From assembly GCA_039519185.1 (NCBI GenBank), contig CM076847.1, positions 71,893,864-71,957,863 of the forward strand: a stretch of 64,000 nt of DNA, in the 5' to 3' direction. Under the pieces are notes generated by a model. It was not told the DNA's origin. It saw nothing but the letters and a program-made list of their open reading frames with translations, and did not search any database. The stretch comes from Astragalus membranaceus (Eukaryota > Streptophyta > Magnoliopsida > Fabales > Fabaceae). Positions 42,940-55,439 of the stretch are shown in pieces. Positions within the stretch are counted from its first letter, which is position 1; each line of letters starts with the position of its first letter. The position numbers and the translations under genes were made by a program.

Positions 42940-42947
42940 GGTAAATC

Positions 42948-44543
42948 CAAATCAATTCATAATCAACAAAAAATATAAGAATTCATAATCCAATTCAAAG
43001 TGATATCTTTAGTTTGGACATTTTCGTGTTTGGGCCAAACCTGAACCAATTTATAGTTGTTTGGTTCAGGCAACAAATTTTAAAAAATAAATTCGTGAAT
43101 TATTTAGAAGTCCAAGTATCTACCACTTATGCTATACTATATTGGTACAATTATTGTCATATAGTTTATAGAATTATTTAGACTAGTTTTACAATTATTG
43201 TCATATACTTTATAGAATTATTGTCTTTATTACCTAAATGTCATTTATGAGTCTAAATAGCACTTTTGGTCTTTTATCTTTGCTCTAGTTTTTATTTTGG
43301 TCCTTTATCTTTTTTCTGATCTGCTTCGGTCCCTCATCTTTCAATTTCATTTCATTTTGGTCCCTACCGTCAATTTAAGTTAACAGACGCCACGCTGGCA
43401 GTTAACTACTGACGTGACGTCTTAAGTGTCATGTATGACACGTCATTCATTAATTGAAGTGGTAAATAAATGTATTTTTTAATTCTAAATCAATTTACAC
43501 ATTAGCATTTATCTTTTTAAAATTTTAAGAACAGAAAACATAAATTAACACAATAAAATAAAAAAGGCTTAAATATATGTTACCACTTCAATTAATGAAT
43601 AAATGCTACAACTAGGTCGTGGGTTCAATAAATTAACACATTAAAATAAAAAGACTTATTATTAAATATATGTTACCACTTCAATTAATGTTGTTGTATG
43701 CTACAACTAGGTCGTGGGTTCAATCCCCACTTAGCATACAACAACAAATACCACTAAGCCAATACAATTACTTGAGTATTCTAAGCCAAGAATAGATATA
43801 TATTATGTAAATTATTATTAACTTTGATAAAAAGAAACGGAAACAGCTCTGGAAAAACAAAATTCTGGGTATCATCTTCCTTCTCTTCCCTTCACATTCA
43901 TCATCATCTCTTCAGATTTTCAACAACATCAACGAATCAGATCTTCAACAACGTTTCAATTGAAAACCCCTAATTTCAAAAACCCCTAATTTAATATTCA
44001 ACAACAACGATTTAACCAATGGAAAATGGGATTGGAAACGAAATTAACCCCATAAACAAAAACTATTTAATTCTGTGATGATTTTCGTTTCAATTTTCGT
44101 TTGCATCTATGATGATTTTTGTTTCCATTATCGTTTCCAAATTCGAATCATAAAAAAATTCGTAAATCCAGAACCATCAAAACGTAAATCCAAAATCATC
44201 AAAAACGTAAACGGAAATCCAAAAACGAAATTCAAAAGGTAAAACAAGATCTGGAAATTGAAAACGTAAATCTGAGAAAACCTTCGTTAACGTTTTTGTT
44301 GTTAAATTTGAGAATCTGATTTGTTAATGTTGTTGTTGATTTTAGAAACAAAAATCTGTTTGTGTTGATGAACTCACGATTGCTGAAGCGCTTGAGGATG
44401 AAGATGAAAATTTGTTCAAAATGATAACTAATTATGTAATATATATTTATTGTTGGAATTTGGTTCACAAATATGCAAGTGGCTTAGTGGTATTAATTGG
44501 TTTGGATCAATCAGGGGTGAAGGGTAGTATATTTCTATTTACT

Positions 44544-44602
<59 letters not shown>

Positions 44603-44716
44603 AAATAATCATGATTATACTCATAGTTGAAAAAGATTCACTTTGCAGTACCCGTAGTAACAAGCAGTGTGATTATTAAAGACAATAGTTTTAGTCAAAT
44701 TTATTAGATTAGATAA
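42948..44716. other. Intergenic with small repeats
   Basis: Contains a duplicated ATTATTGTCATATA(G/C)TTTATAGAATTATT (about 43154-43225), a TTTTGGTCC(T)TTATCTTT-rich arm of an old repeat (43264-43375), a two-copy repeat with CTACAACTAGGTCGTGGGTTCAAT (from 43606 and 43692) that is tRNA B-box-like and carries a TTGTTGTATGCT/AGCATACAACAA inverted repeat, and a TA microsatellite at about 44548-44600. No gene is seen; frames at 44412-44603 are AT-repeat artefacts. Confidence 0.5.
44548..44598. repeat. (TA)n microsatellite
   Basis: About 25 uninterrupted TA units. Confidence 0.95.
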
Positions 44717-45005
44717 TGTTACGGATTGGCCCAATTCACAATAGTGAGGCCCATAAGCAAAAGCAGATCCATTTGCCAACGACTAAGATCTAGGCCCTAG
44801 ATCGGACGGCTCTGATTCATTAGGACAACACACTTTTACTCTATAAATAGGAATTCTTTGCAATGCTCAAGGTACACACTTTTTCCTACTCTTTACTTCT
44901 AATCAGTTCCCTAGCTGACTTGAGCGTCGGAGTGTCCTCACAGGTACCACCTGCCCCGGATCAGAAGCGGAGCTCGGTTGATCAAGAACAACCCCTACCA
45001 ACTAT

Positions 45006-46245
<1,240 letters not shown>

Positions 46246-46735
46246 TATTTCGGATCGGACCTTATATCTAAGATCGGATACAGGTCCAGAGATACGGTAC
46301 AGAATACTAGTAAATCATCCCATGAGAGACACTCGATATAGTTCACTACAATAGAGACACTAAACAACAACCGTTTTAAACAATACAAATTTTCTGGTAA
46401 ACCATATATACATCACACCACTGCTACCCACACCAAGTTATCCACCCTCTTTGATTTTTTCCCTTTTACAAATAACACGTACCTATTAAAATGAGAAACA
46501 CAATCTAGCAACCCAATATTTGGGGTTCCCACCAAAAGATTGCTATCCCGCCAATCACAAAGAGAAATAGGAATATTGAAAAACAAATGGGATCAAGTTT
46601 TATCCCGCTCAAAACAAAAGAGACAAGCTGAGTCATGGTTGACATGTAAAATTCTTCTAGCGGAAAGAGCGTCCCTTGTTGGAAGGAGTCTACCCAAAAA
46701 AGCCTCCATCAAAAATCTCCTACATTAGTAGGAAC

Positions 46736-47220
46736 CAATGTTTTGAAAACAGAACTGGTCATTGAATCGGTGAAAACACTGGTTCAAAGGTTCAATCGTG
46801 CTTGAATGGAACCAATTATTAAACCAGTGAAGGCACTGATTATATGGTATATTAAGTTATAATTTTTTTTTTGACAAAAAGTGATAAAATTTTGATATAA
46901 CTAAATTATAAACTAAGATCAATAATAATTATATATATTTCATATGACTAAATATTAATCAAAATGATAAATAATAAAAAAAATATGTATATGTAATTTT
47001 ATAACTTGACATTGACCTTTTATTTAACTAAAAAAATAAGTTTTTTGACTTTAAAACTGAAATTTTAATTTTTTTTAAAGCTGACCGGTTCTGAGCCGGT
47101 TTGGCCGATTGTTGACCGATTCTTGGCCAATTCCGACATAATCTGGTTTTTCCAATGAACCTGATCGATTCCCGATCCAACCGATTGATCCGACTTGTTC
47201 AATCGCTTTTCTAAACCATG
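46736..47220. mobile_element. hAT-like non-autonomous element B, 485 bp
   Basis: GTAGGAAC (46728-46735) and GTAGGAAT (47221-47228) are an 8-bp duplication with one mismatch. Ends are CAATGTTTTGAAAAC and, inverted, CATGGTTTAGAAAAG. The subterminal zones are built of variants of GAACCGGTT / CCGATTCTTGGCC / ACCGATTG, with an AT-rich centre. It lies inside the LINE remnant. Confidence 0.75.
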
Positions 47221-47690
47221 GTAGGAATAGACAGATTCCACATAGCTTGTAAAACACAATTACAACTTGCATGTTGAAAAGTAGACAAAATGAAATTATA
47301 ACATGAGTTGACAGAGAAGATACGGTCCTTTCATTTTAACATGAGTTGACAGAGAAGATACGGTCCTTTTCAATGCACCAATTCCACCTATCTTTACTAT
47401 TCATAACTAGGTGTACTCCCCTTCAATAATTCTCCAACAACTCACAACTTTTGGATTCTGAATCAGATCAATCACGCATCCAACCAAAACGCCACACACA
47501 ACCACCATCCAACCAGACTCTTGAATCTGATATAGTTATGCAAGAGTCATCAGCAAGCGCATACAAGTCAGGAAACACATCCTTTAATAGGTCATTCCCA
47601 AACCATTTATGTCTCCAAAACAAAATCTCGGTCCAGTCACCTAACACGTTCCTAATATTATTGCTAAAAAAATCAGGATTTTCAATGACG

Positions 47691-47711
47691 CCCCCCCCCC
47701 CCCCCCCCCCC
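47691..47711. repeat. Poly(C) tract, 21 C
   Basis: Uninterrupted C21 followed by (CA)n within the LINE remnant. It makes a Gly run in the minus frame and is a likely slippage or assembly-error spot. Confidence 0.9.
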
Positions 47712-48290
47712 ACACGCACACACAAAAATATAATATCCCTTCACTAGAAAGAACCTTTTACTCCCCACGTTCTGCCGACACCACAAAGAACTTTCTTCCA
47801 CAAAGGACCATACCTATATACCAGAAGCTCTCTCCAAATGGCCGATGGGTCATAATGGCGTCTCCATTTCCACTTAGCCAAAAGAGACAAATTAAAAACT
47901 TTCAAATTTTTTACCCCTAACCCTCCTTCTTTCTTAGATAGACACACCTTATCCCAAGCACCCAACATAGTTTTTTTTTTTTACTTTTTTTTACTATATG
48001 CTACACCTCCCCATAAAAAATTCCTCTTAATTTTTTATCACATATTGTAACACACCATTCGGTGCTTTGTAAAAAGAGAAAAAATATAGAGGAATACTAC
48101 TCAACACTGAATTAATAAAAGTAACTCTACCTCCAATAGATAGAAGACGATCTCGCCATGATGAAAGTCGCTTCTTCATCATATCCACCACCGATTTCCA
48201 AGTGCTCTTTCTTCGTGGATTTGACGGAGATTGCACGTTAGCATAACAAAAACAAATTTGACTATTAAAATATCATAGCATTATATAACA

Positions 48291-49700
48291 CTAGCCTCAT
48301 TACCCGTGCATGGGGTGAAGTAGTGTCGATGCATGTAAATACATTAAATCAACTCGTTAATATTGTGCTTACCGGAAAAAAAAACTCATTAATGTTGTGA
48401 GTAGGTGACTATTAATTAAGGATTGTTTAATAAATTTATTTATTTTTTCATGAATCCAATAAAATTAAATGTATAAAACTATTATCCTTAATATGTGTAA
48501 AAGGTAGTTATATTTGTTTATAATTAAGTCCGGAGGGAGTACATCATCCAGGGTTGAATAAAAAACACCAATAAATTAAAAGGACCTATACAAGTTGAAA
48601 TTTTTTTGGGGAGTTTTATTGTAAATGAGGCCGAAGTTTCCACGAAAAAAGTTAAATTATAACCATAAATTAAATAACAATATTATAAAATTAAAAATAA
48701 ACTTTAACAAAGACATTGGAATTGAACATCCACAGATAATAATAAGAAAAAGTCTAATTTTTTTGATAATGTTATATATATATATATATATATATTCATA
48801 AAATGTAAATATAAAAACGTAACACGTAATTAAAGAGAAAAGAAGACAACAAAATTAGAAAGTGAAACACGTGCGTAGGTATCATGCAGAGTTCGATTTA
48901 TAACTAAACACCAATTTAAGTATGCTTCTAATACTCGTTGGTGCGAAATTATAAAAATAAAGAAGAAAACACCAATTTGGACATGTAAAATATTTTCTGG
49001 ACCCTAAAGTACCCCAAAACACACTGTCTAGCCTCACATTTTACGTATTTTGTCACAATTTTTTTTTGGTTTTCGTCAAATAGGTTATTGATTAACGAAG
49101 TTCACGTATTTGAACATATAATTTTTTTTGGGACCCTAAAGTACCCCAAAATACACTATCGGTATCGCACTTTACGTATCATGTCACAAACTTATTATTA
49201 TTTTTTACCAAACCGGTTATTTACGAAGAAACTTCTGGTATTTGAAGAGTTAAAAAATTTTCTGAATCCTAAAATACCCCAAAACACATTGGTTAACATT
49301 TTACTTTACGCATTTTGTTACAAAATGAATTTTTTCACCATCAAGTGCACACTGTTTAGTATCTCAATTTACGTATTTTGTCATGAAATTAAATTTTTTT
49401 AATTGAATCGATTATTGAAGAACAAAACTTGCATATTTAAACATCTAAAAATGTTCGAAACGGTAAAGTCCCTGTTAAAATATAAAAAAGGAAAAATCAA
49501 AACATTAAAATATAAAATAAGGAAAAAAACAAAAAATACGAAAAAAAAACTGAAGAAAAAAAACTGAAGCAGAAAAGGAAGAAGAGAAAAAAAACAAAAA
49601 TAAAACTAAAGGAAAAAACAAAAAAAAAGTGAAACAAAAATAGAAAAAAAAGTCGCTTTCCCGCGCGGCAGTGACAAGCCGCGCGCTTAGGATATAGAGA
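48291..49700 (-). mobile_element. Helitron-1, non-autonomous, 1,410 bp
   Basis: On the minus strand it begins TCTCTATATCCTAAGCGCG (49700) and ends with a small CCCCATGCACGGG hairpin, then TAATGAGGCTAG (48291). The flanking bases are A before and T after, the A|T target Helitrons use, with no TSD. The 5' TC and 3' CTAG with a hairpin ~10 nt upstream are the diagnostic ends. The interior is AT-rich and non-coding, with diverged ~130-bp repeats. A GCGCGGC...GCCGCGC inverted repeat lies near its 5' end (about 49662-49685). Confidence 0.75.
48995..49450. repeat. Diverged ~130-bp tandem repeats in Helitron-1
   Basis: Each unit has GGACCCTAAAGTACCCCAAA, a TTTACGTATTTTGTCAC block, a T run, and GGTTATT...CGAAG...GTATTTGAA. 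Copies start near 48997, 49129 and 49262, with a weaker one near 49350. Confidence 0.75.
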
Positions 49701-49723
49701 TTCATAAACAACTAGTGGAATGA

Positions 49724-49740
49724 CCCGTGCGATGCACGGG
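49724..49740 (-). other. Helitron-2 3' terminal hairpin
   Basis: CCCGTGC GAT GCACGGG on plus: a perfect 7-bp stem with a 3-nt loop, 8 nt from the CTAG end. It is thought to act as the rolling-circle stop signal. Confidence 0.8.
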
Positions 49741-50060
49741 GACAAAGCTTTAAAGACCGCATAATCATTATAATACTAAAATTAGCTTAATACAAATGAA
49801 CGACAAATTCTAACAATTAAAATGTGCTTAGTAGATTCAAAAGGATAGAAACCAAAGAAAAAACGAACTTAAGCCCTAACGGCAAAGAGAATTAAGGAAA
49901 AACAATTAGTAAATAGATCAAGAGGCAATGACTAAAAGCTGCCAAAACATCAGATCTAAGGGGATTAATTTCCTTAATAGAAGAAGATCTTTCATCAAAG
50001 AGTGGTAAAAATGGACAGTATCAATGAAAAGAAATTCATCCTTCTCCTCATCAATAATAC

Positions 50061-50336
50061 TCATTGGGAGGTCAGGTTCTCCAAGACCAAACTTCTGAGG
50101 AGGAAATGTACAGACATTTTGAAGGTGATACCTTGCATAAATTTAAGAGTAATCCAACCACCACTAAACAAATTGTAAACCTCCCCAATGCGAGTAGAAC
50201 CATGATTTAAGTACACACTGCTTAGGCGATGTTTGATGGAGATGACAAAAACATTCCCCAAGGGATCCAAGAGGCGAACAATGGTTGGCATATCATTATA
50301 GAAGTCTGCCAAAAAAAGAACCGGTAGTGGCTGCAT
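50061..50336 (-). pseudogene. B3-like DNA-binding pseudobarrel fragment
   Basis: The minus frame reads MPTIVRLLDPLGNVFVISI...VYLNHGSTRIGEVYNLFSGGWITLKF. The spacing of (V/L)xDPxGNxxxV, VYxxxGW-like and GGWxTLKF resembles plant B3/DNA-binding pseudobarrel proteins. A GT donor may lie after TTATGCAAG, and a different frame downstream (FPPQKFGLGEPDLPMSIIDEE) could be the next exon. It lies in Helitron-2 on the same strand as the RPA-like gene. It is short and probably a captured or decayed piece. Confidence 0.4.
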
Positions 50337-50344
50337 AGACTGAG

Positions 50345-51753
50345 AAAAGTGGGGAACACAATTAGGAACATAACACAGATAAAAATTAGTTATTTAAATG
50401 GAGAGATAGGGGAACTCTGCAAAATATGGGTCATTACCAACAACATCCAGGCAACTCAGCTAACCAAAGGAAGAGCACCACAATCAAGATAAAAGAATAG
50501 ATTAGGGTAATTATAGTAAATCAGGATCCAAAACAAAAACATAAACCTTACTATATTACTTGCATGAAACAAATAAAAGATCAAGTAGGTACTAAAACTC
50601 AGTAAAAAATGTCACCCAGTTCTGGAAATATGGCCCAAGACATTTGCTGAAATCAAAAACAACCAATTATGAGGCAAATTTACAATCACTTTAGGAAAAA
50701 GCCAACGTACAGTCTCAAAAATAAGGAATCCAAGTTGGTTTGTTATAGCTTAATAGGTTTTAAACAAAAAATTGATAGGCAAAGTAGACCAGATTTTTCA
50801 TAAACAGCAAGTAAGACCTAATATATCTACTCAAATCCAACACAACCATATATCATCACTTATGAATAGCTAAGGGGAGAAGAGTAAAAACTTATAAATT
50901 TCATTAGAATAAAGTGACAAATTCATGTCCAACAAATGGAAAAACAGCAATGTCAATGACTAATGGTAGTGATATGCAGATTGAAGACGAAAAGCTAATA
51001 GATATTGCAATAATAAACATAAATTCAAATGACATCAGCCAAATGGATCCTAATATTACTGAATCTGGAAAAAGTTCTAATTGAACAAATGGTAAATCAG
51101 TAAGATAATGAACCCAAAAAGTTGAGATACATAAGTTGTAGGTTGCATGAGAGAAATGAAAGTTCAACTGAATGTATGAAGAAATACTAAAAAAGCATAG
51201 GCAATATTAATAGTTCAGATACAATTTAACTGGTATGTTTTAAAAAAAGAGCATAGGCAAAGGTTAGAAGTATTTTCATAAAGAGCAAATCAAGTAAACA
51301 CATTAAAGAACCAAAAGTGTATAGAGGTAAAGTTATGCCATTGCACAGGACATAAGGAAAACCACAGATAAAAAATCAATTGTTAAAATAAAACTAAACC
51401 AAACCAAACCAAAATATAATTTAGTAACCTATATCAGACAAAAATCAATTTTAGTTATGCAAATTAAAAAAAGAAGAGCAACAACTCAAAGGTTGCTTCA
51501 AACTAAAATACGAAGGAGCGGATCAAAAAGACTAAAATACGAAGGAAAAACATACAATATAAAGAGGAGAAGGTATCAAGAGAAGCTATGATAAAACTAA
51601 TTCTAAACATAGGAAATTGCAGCAAATCATCATATCAAAATTTGTAAAAATATATATGAGAAGAAGTCACCAAAAAAAAAAAGAAATCTCTTATCAATAC
51701 ACATGCAACTGATTTACATACCTCTTATTGAACACAAACAACCAAACAATAAT
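50345..51753. other. Helitron-2 interior without recognised gene
   Basis: AT-rich. Short frames (for example 50904-51167 minus) have no recognisable domain. Confidence 0.4.
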
Positions 51754-51761
51754 GTCACAAA

Positions 51762-52835
51762 CATAGTTATCAAAATTGCGATATTAATCGCGAAATCGCA
51801 CGATTTTGCGATTCTACCGACCCCCAACGATTCGATTTTGATTCAGAAACGAAAAAGCAGCTAAATCGTGCGAGTTTTGGTGGAATCGCACGATTCTACG
51901 ATTTAGATGCGATTCCACGAGTAAAATCGCACAGAAATGGTGATTTGGGGGAAGCGCAGAAAACGGGCCGGGTTGCGACCCGGTTTGCGTTTTTACGCAA
52001 ATCTACGATGCCAACCCTAATTTTCTCACTTCTCTCTCGTTCGTCTCTCTCTCTCTCTCTCGCTTGTCTCTCTCACTTCTCCCTCACAGTTCGTCTCTCT
52101 CCACTTCGCAAGCTCTGTGCGTCTCTCTCTGTGCGTCGCTCTCCGGTTTGTCTCTCTCGCTTCTGTGCGTCTTGCTTCTGCTGCTGTTCAAGTTCTGGGA
52201 TTCGATTCGCAAGCTCACTAGCTTCTGTGCGTCTTGCTTCTGCTGCTGTTCAAGTTCGACGATTCGATTCGCAAGCTCTCTCGCTTCTGTGCGTCTTGCT
52301 TCTGCTGCTGTTCAAGTTCAACGTTTGGATTCGCAAGCTCTCTGCTTCTGCTGCTGTTCAAGTTCATCTTCAATATTGAGGTAACTGTTTCAGTTACACT
52401 CTGTTTGTTTCAGTTACTCTGTTTATTTTAGTTACTCTCTGTTTGTTCAAGTTCATTATTTTATTCAAGTTCATCTTCAATAATAGTATGACAATGTCGT
52501 CTTGCTGCTGCTGCATTTCAATAATAGTATGACAATGTCGTCTAGGCTTTATGATGGTTGTTGGTTTATGTCTAAGACTTTGAATGATTTGATTTTTAGG
52601 CTTTATGATGGTTGTTGGTTTATGTCTAAGACTTTGAGTAATATCTGCATTTTAGTAAAATCTTACGATTTTACTTGCGATTTTACGAGTTACGATTTTG
52701 TTTAACCCCTTCCGATTCTAGTTTTTGATACTTTTTTTTTGGGTAGAATCTTACGATTCTACTTGCGATTTTACGATTTCCGATTTTGCTAATCTGCTTA
52801 CGATCTTGCGTAGAATCTCGATTTTGATAACTATG
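51762..52835. mobile_element. hAT-like non-autonomous element C (GCGATTTT-repeat ends), 1,074 bp
   Basis: GTCACAAA is duplicated exactly at 51754-51761 and 52836-52843. Ends are CATAGTTATCAAAATTGCGA and, inverted, CATAGTTATCAAAATCGAGA. The left ~170 bp and right ~180 bp are made of irregular copies of AATCGCACGATT / GCGATTCTACGATT and CTTACGATTTTACTTGCG, largely complementary between the sides. The middle has four copies of a ~60-bp CT-rich repeat (52155-52360) and a doubled GGCTTTATGATGGTTGTTGG segment (52544, 52600). The Ser/Leu-rich frames at 51945-52431 are repeat artefacts. It sits in Helitron-2. Confidence 0.9.
52155..52365 (+). repeat. ~60-bp tandem repeat, four copies
   Basis: Unit CTTCTGTGCGTCTTGCTTCTGCTGCTGTTCAAGTTC... 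plus GATTCGATTCGCAAGCTC, recurring near 52160, 52221, 52282 and (truncated) 52340. Confidence 0.85.
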
Positions 52836-52843
52836 GTCACAAA

Positions 52844-53762
52844 GACCAAGCATTAGGAACTTAAAGATCCCAAGTAAAAGCCAATAATATAATAGAATAC
52901 ATGGAGCTCAGTTCAAAAACTCACTCTTCCTTTAGATGTGAATGGTGGGGAAAACGGGAAATAGAGAATGAGTTATAAAAGCTATGCAATCTTTGATGAG
53001 GTCATCAGATGGAAAGTGTCTGAGACTTGCATCATGTGATTTGCTGACATAGGTTACATTTCATCCCAGATGACAGTTTAAAGAAAGATAGGGAAAGATA
53101 TTCTAATTACAAAACTTGTTCTGGATCATTTGATATACATGACTATTGAATTGGTAATTGGTAAATTAACAATGAGTTAGGAAAAAGAGGAGTTAGTTAA
53201 GAAAATGATACAGCCTTTGTAATTCAAAAATAGTTGGCTCTAAAAAAGAAAAGTTAAGGATTTGAAGTGGCAAATGAATGATGAGTTAGGAAGAATATGA
53301 GTTAAGCCTTTGTAATCCAATAATAAGTTAAAGACATCACGGTTAATAGCAAAGAGAAAAAACATAAACTGATTCATTACATTAATTCAAAAGGCAGTAC
53401 ATTCAAGTTCTGAGAAACAAACCAAGAACTAACAGAACACGAAGACAGGATCCTAACTACTTTTATTTACTCCACAATTAAGCATAAAGTGGAGACACAT
53501 CTAGGTAGTGCATAATGACATTAACAACCAAGTTCTCAGGGAAACAATCCAATAACTAACATGATAGTGAAATAGTGACCTAATTACTTTTATTTACTCC
53601 ACAATTAACTATAAAGTGGAGAGCCAGCTACATAATACATAATGACATTAACAAAAGGAACGCATAAGTTTTTGGACCAACTTAGTTCATTGCCCTGGTC
53701 TTCATGGCTTTCATGTTTGACATTTTAGCAGCAGAAGTATGAGGAGAATCCGACTCAGTCTC
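52844..53762. other. Helitron-2 interior, duplicated segments, no gene seen
   Basis: A ~125-bp segment with TTTTATTTACTCCACAATTAA...ATAAAGTGGAGA...CATAATGACATTAACAA is present twice (from about 53460 and 53586). A shorter diverged pair with GAGTTAG...GCCTTTGTAAT is near 53175 and 53285. Confidence 0.55.
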
Positions 53763-55439
53763 TCAAGTATGCTCAAGTGAGGCTGCAGATCTCTTGGAAC
53801 CACGTGAAGGAGGTGAGGTCTCAACAAGTTCAATCTCTAAAGCATCAGAAACACAGGCAAAGGTAGCTTCACTACCAAGGGAAAAAGCCTTAGATGAAGA
53901 TGCAGTAATGTTGTAAGCAAGTTTGCTGGATGGGGTACTGGACACTTGTAAGGCAGCAGCATCAGTTGAATCATTGGAGACAACATCATCCACATTAAGC
54001 TGAACAATAAAAACGATAAAACCAAATATAAGATAACTAAGGAAGTGGGATGTCACCAAACATTAATGTAAGTTTGAAAAATAATTAATATGCCAATGAA
54101 TTGTGAATGACATGTTCAGAGAAATCTTTGAAATGAAGTTCTTCCTCAATATTGACGGTCTACAAATTAAGATGAACACATATGGTATTAGAGAAACAAT
54201 CAAACATTCATTACAAAAAGGGCCAACACAAAAAAATAAGTATGAACCAACCTTGATTGAATGCAATTCCATGAATTGCTTCATAATATCAGGATCAGCA
54301 GTCAACCTTCTAACAGTGTAATTATTCTAGCCTTGAGTGATGTTGTAATCAGTAACTTCAATTTTGAATAGCAGGTTCTTTTCATAAAAAGAACGAAACA
54401 GTAGGAATCCTAGTGGGATTTACAGCCTAATCAGGAGGACCAATCAAATCCTATGCTGACATCCCAAGGAAATTATTAACAACACAATCGAAAGCCATAA
54501 AGCTTGTTGAACTGGTTCCATCGATAACACTGAGCTCAATTTTGTACCTAATCATACAAAACATACAGCAAAAGAGAAAGACATAGCAATGATATACGCA
54601 TAGTACATTGTTAGATTGCAATAATAGTCTGCTGGGAAAGAATTCCATTACTACCTGGGGACACCAGTGACCTTCCTTTTGCACTCCTTACAGAAAAACT
54701 TAGAACCAACATGAACAACTTTTCGATAGCACTTCTGGCATGAAGTGTAAAACCAACCATGAGCAGTTTCAATATCAATCACTTGTGCAAGCACAACAGC
54801 AGAACCCACGTAAAGTGAATCAGTGATATTTAGCAAAAGCAAGGAAGACACAGATACAGAAAAACCACTTTAAAACCAGGTAGAATGGTCTTACGCTGGT
54901 AGCCTCCAACAGTTCAGATATAGTCTTGTAGGGGGTTTGCATAAAATTGTCAAAGATAGATACAACAGGAGGGGTGGTAAGTTGGCTGATCGACTGAGTC
55001 AAAGATAAAGCTGAGGTTTCCATTCTAATGCAGAATAAAAGAAATGTTATGTGAAAGAACGGGAAAACTAAAAATGAGAAATAAAAGTACCAACACTCTA
55101 ACAAAGAATTTAAAAGAAACAGCAAATATACTTGGACTTGTAATCCATGATTTCTTGGAGATCACTATTGATGAAAAGTTTGGTTCCATAAAAATCATTG
55201 GAGATCCCCATAACCCCTGCCTCAGGAAAAATCCAAAAAATAAAGCATAGAGATATAAGAAGATGGAATTTAACAGATGGATGTAGAGGGGGGGAAAATG
55301 AACCTTGGTATTTTTTCAACTTGAAAAGTTGAAGAACAATGACTGGAGATGATGAAGAAGATGTATCATTGATATTAGCAGTAATCAACTCAGCAAATTC
55401 ACTCCAGAGAGTACAGTGAACCCTGTTGAACCTAAAAGT
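53763..55439 (-). pseudogene. RPA1-like (replication protein A large subunit-like) multi-exon gene, N-terminus missing
   Basis: Exons on the minus strand run right to left. About 55439-55305: FRFNRVHCTLWSEFAELI...PVIVLQLFKLKKYQ, an OB-fold segment. 55216-55132: GISNDFYGTKLFINSDLQEIMDY. 55024-54894: SLTQSISQLTTPPVVSI. About 54830-54655: VVLAQVIDIETAHGWFYTSCQKCYRKV...FFCKECKRKVTGVP, with CxxC...CxxC zinc-ribbon cysteines as in the RPA1 DBD-C. About 54547-54455: YKIELSVIDGTSSTSFMAFD. About 54312-54255: ADPDIMKQFMELHSIK. Last about 54000-53763, ending RGSKRSAASLEHT. RPA1 binds single-stranded DNA; Helitron versions are thought to help rolling-circle transposition. The 5' exons are not in view, so completeness cannot be judged. 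Confidence 0.72.

Larger units (their letters stand above)
46500..48240 (-). pseudogene. LINE (L1-type) 3' part: RT thumb and zf-RVT region, interrupted and frameshifted
   Basis: On the minus strand, from high to low coordinates: 48236-48027 reads NPRRKSTWKSVVDMMKKRLSSWRDRLLSIGGRVTFINSVL, typical of plant LINE RT C-termini. 47968-47744 reads WDKVCLSKKEGGLGVKNLKVFNLSLLAKWKWR. 47680-47468 reads NNIRNVLGDWTEILFWRHKWFGNDLL. 46727-46500 reads LPTRDALSARRILHVNHDSACLFCF...HLFFNIPISLCDW, the zf-RVT zinc-binding region. Frames shift between the pieces, and a hAT-like element sits at 46736-47220. The 5' part (endonuclease and RT core) is missing. It is a dead copy. Confidence 0.85.

Noticed and set aside
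43600..43740. tRNA gene (GGTCGTGGGTTCAATCCCC resembles a T arm)
   Set aside because: No acceptor stem, A box or cloverleaf could be found around it; probably a tRNA-derived repeat fragment.
51945..52431. Ser/Leu/Cys-rich frames with repeated SLLLL(F)KF segments
   Set aside because: They follow a 60-bp CT-rich tandem repeat inside a non-autonomous element and appear in several frames at once.
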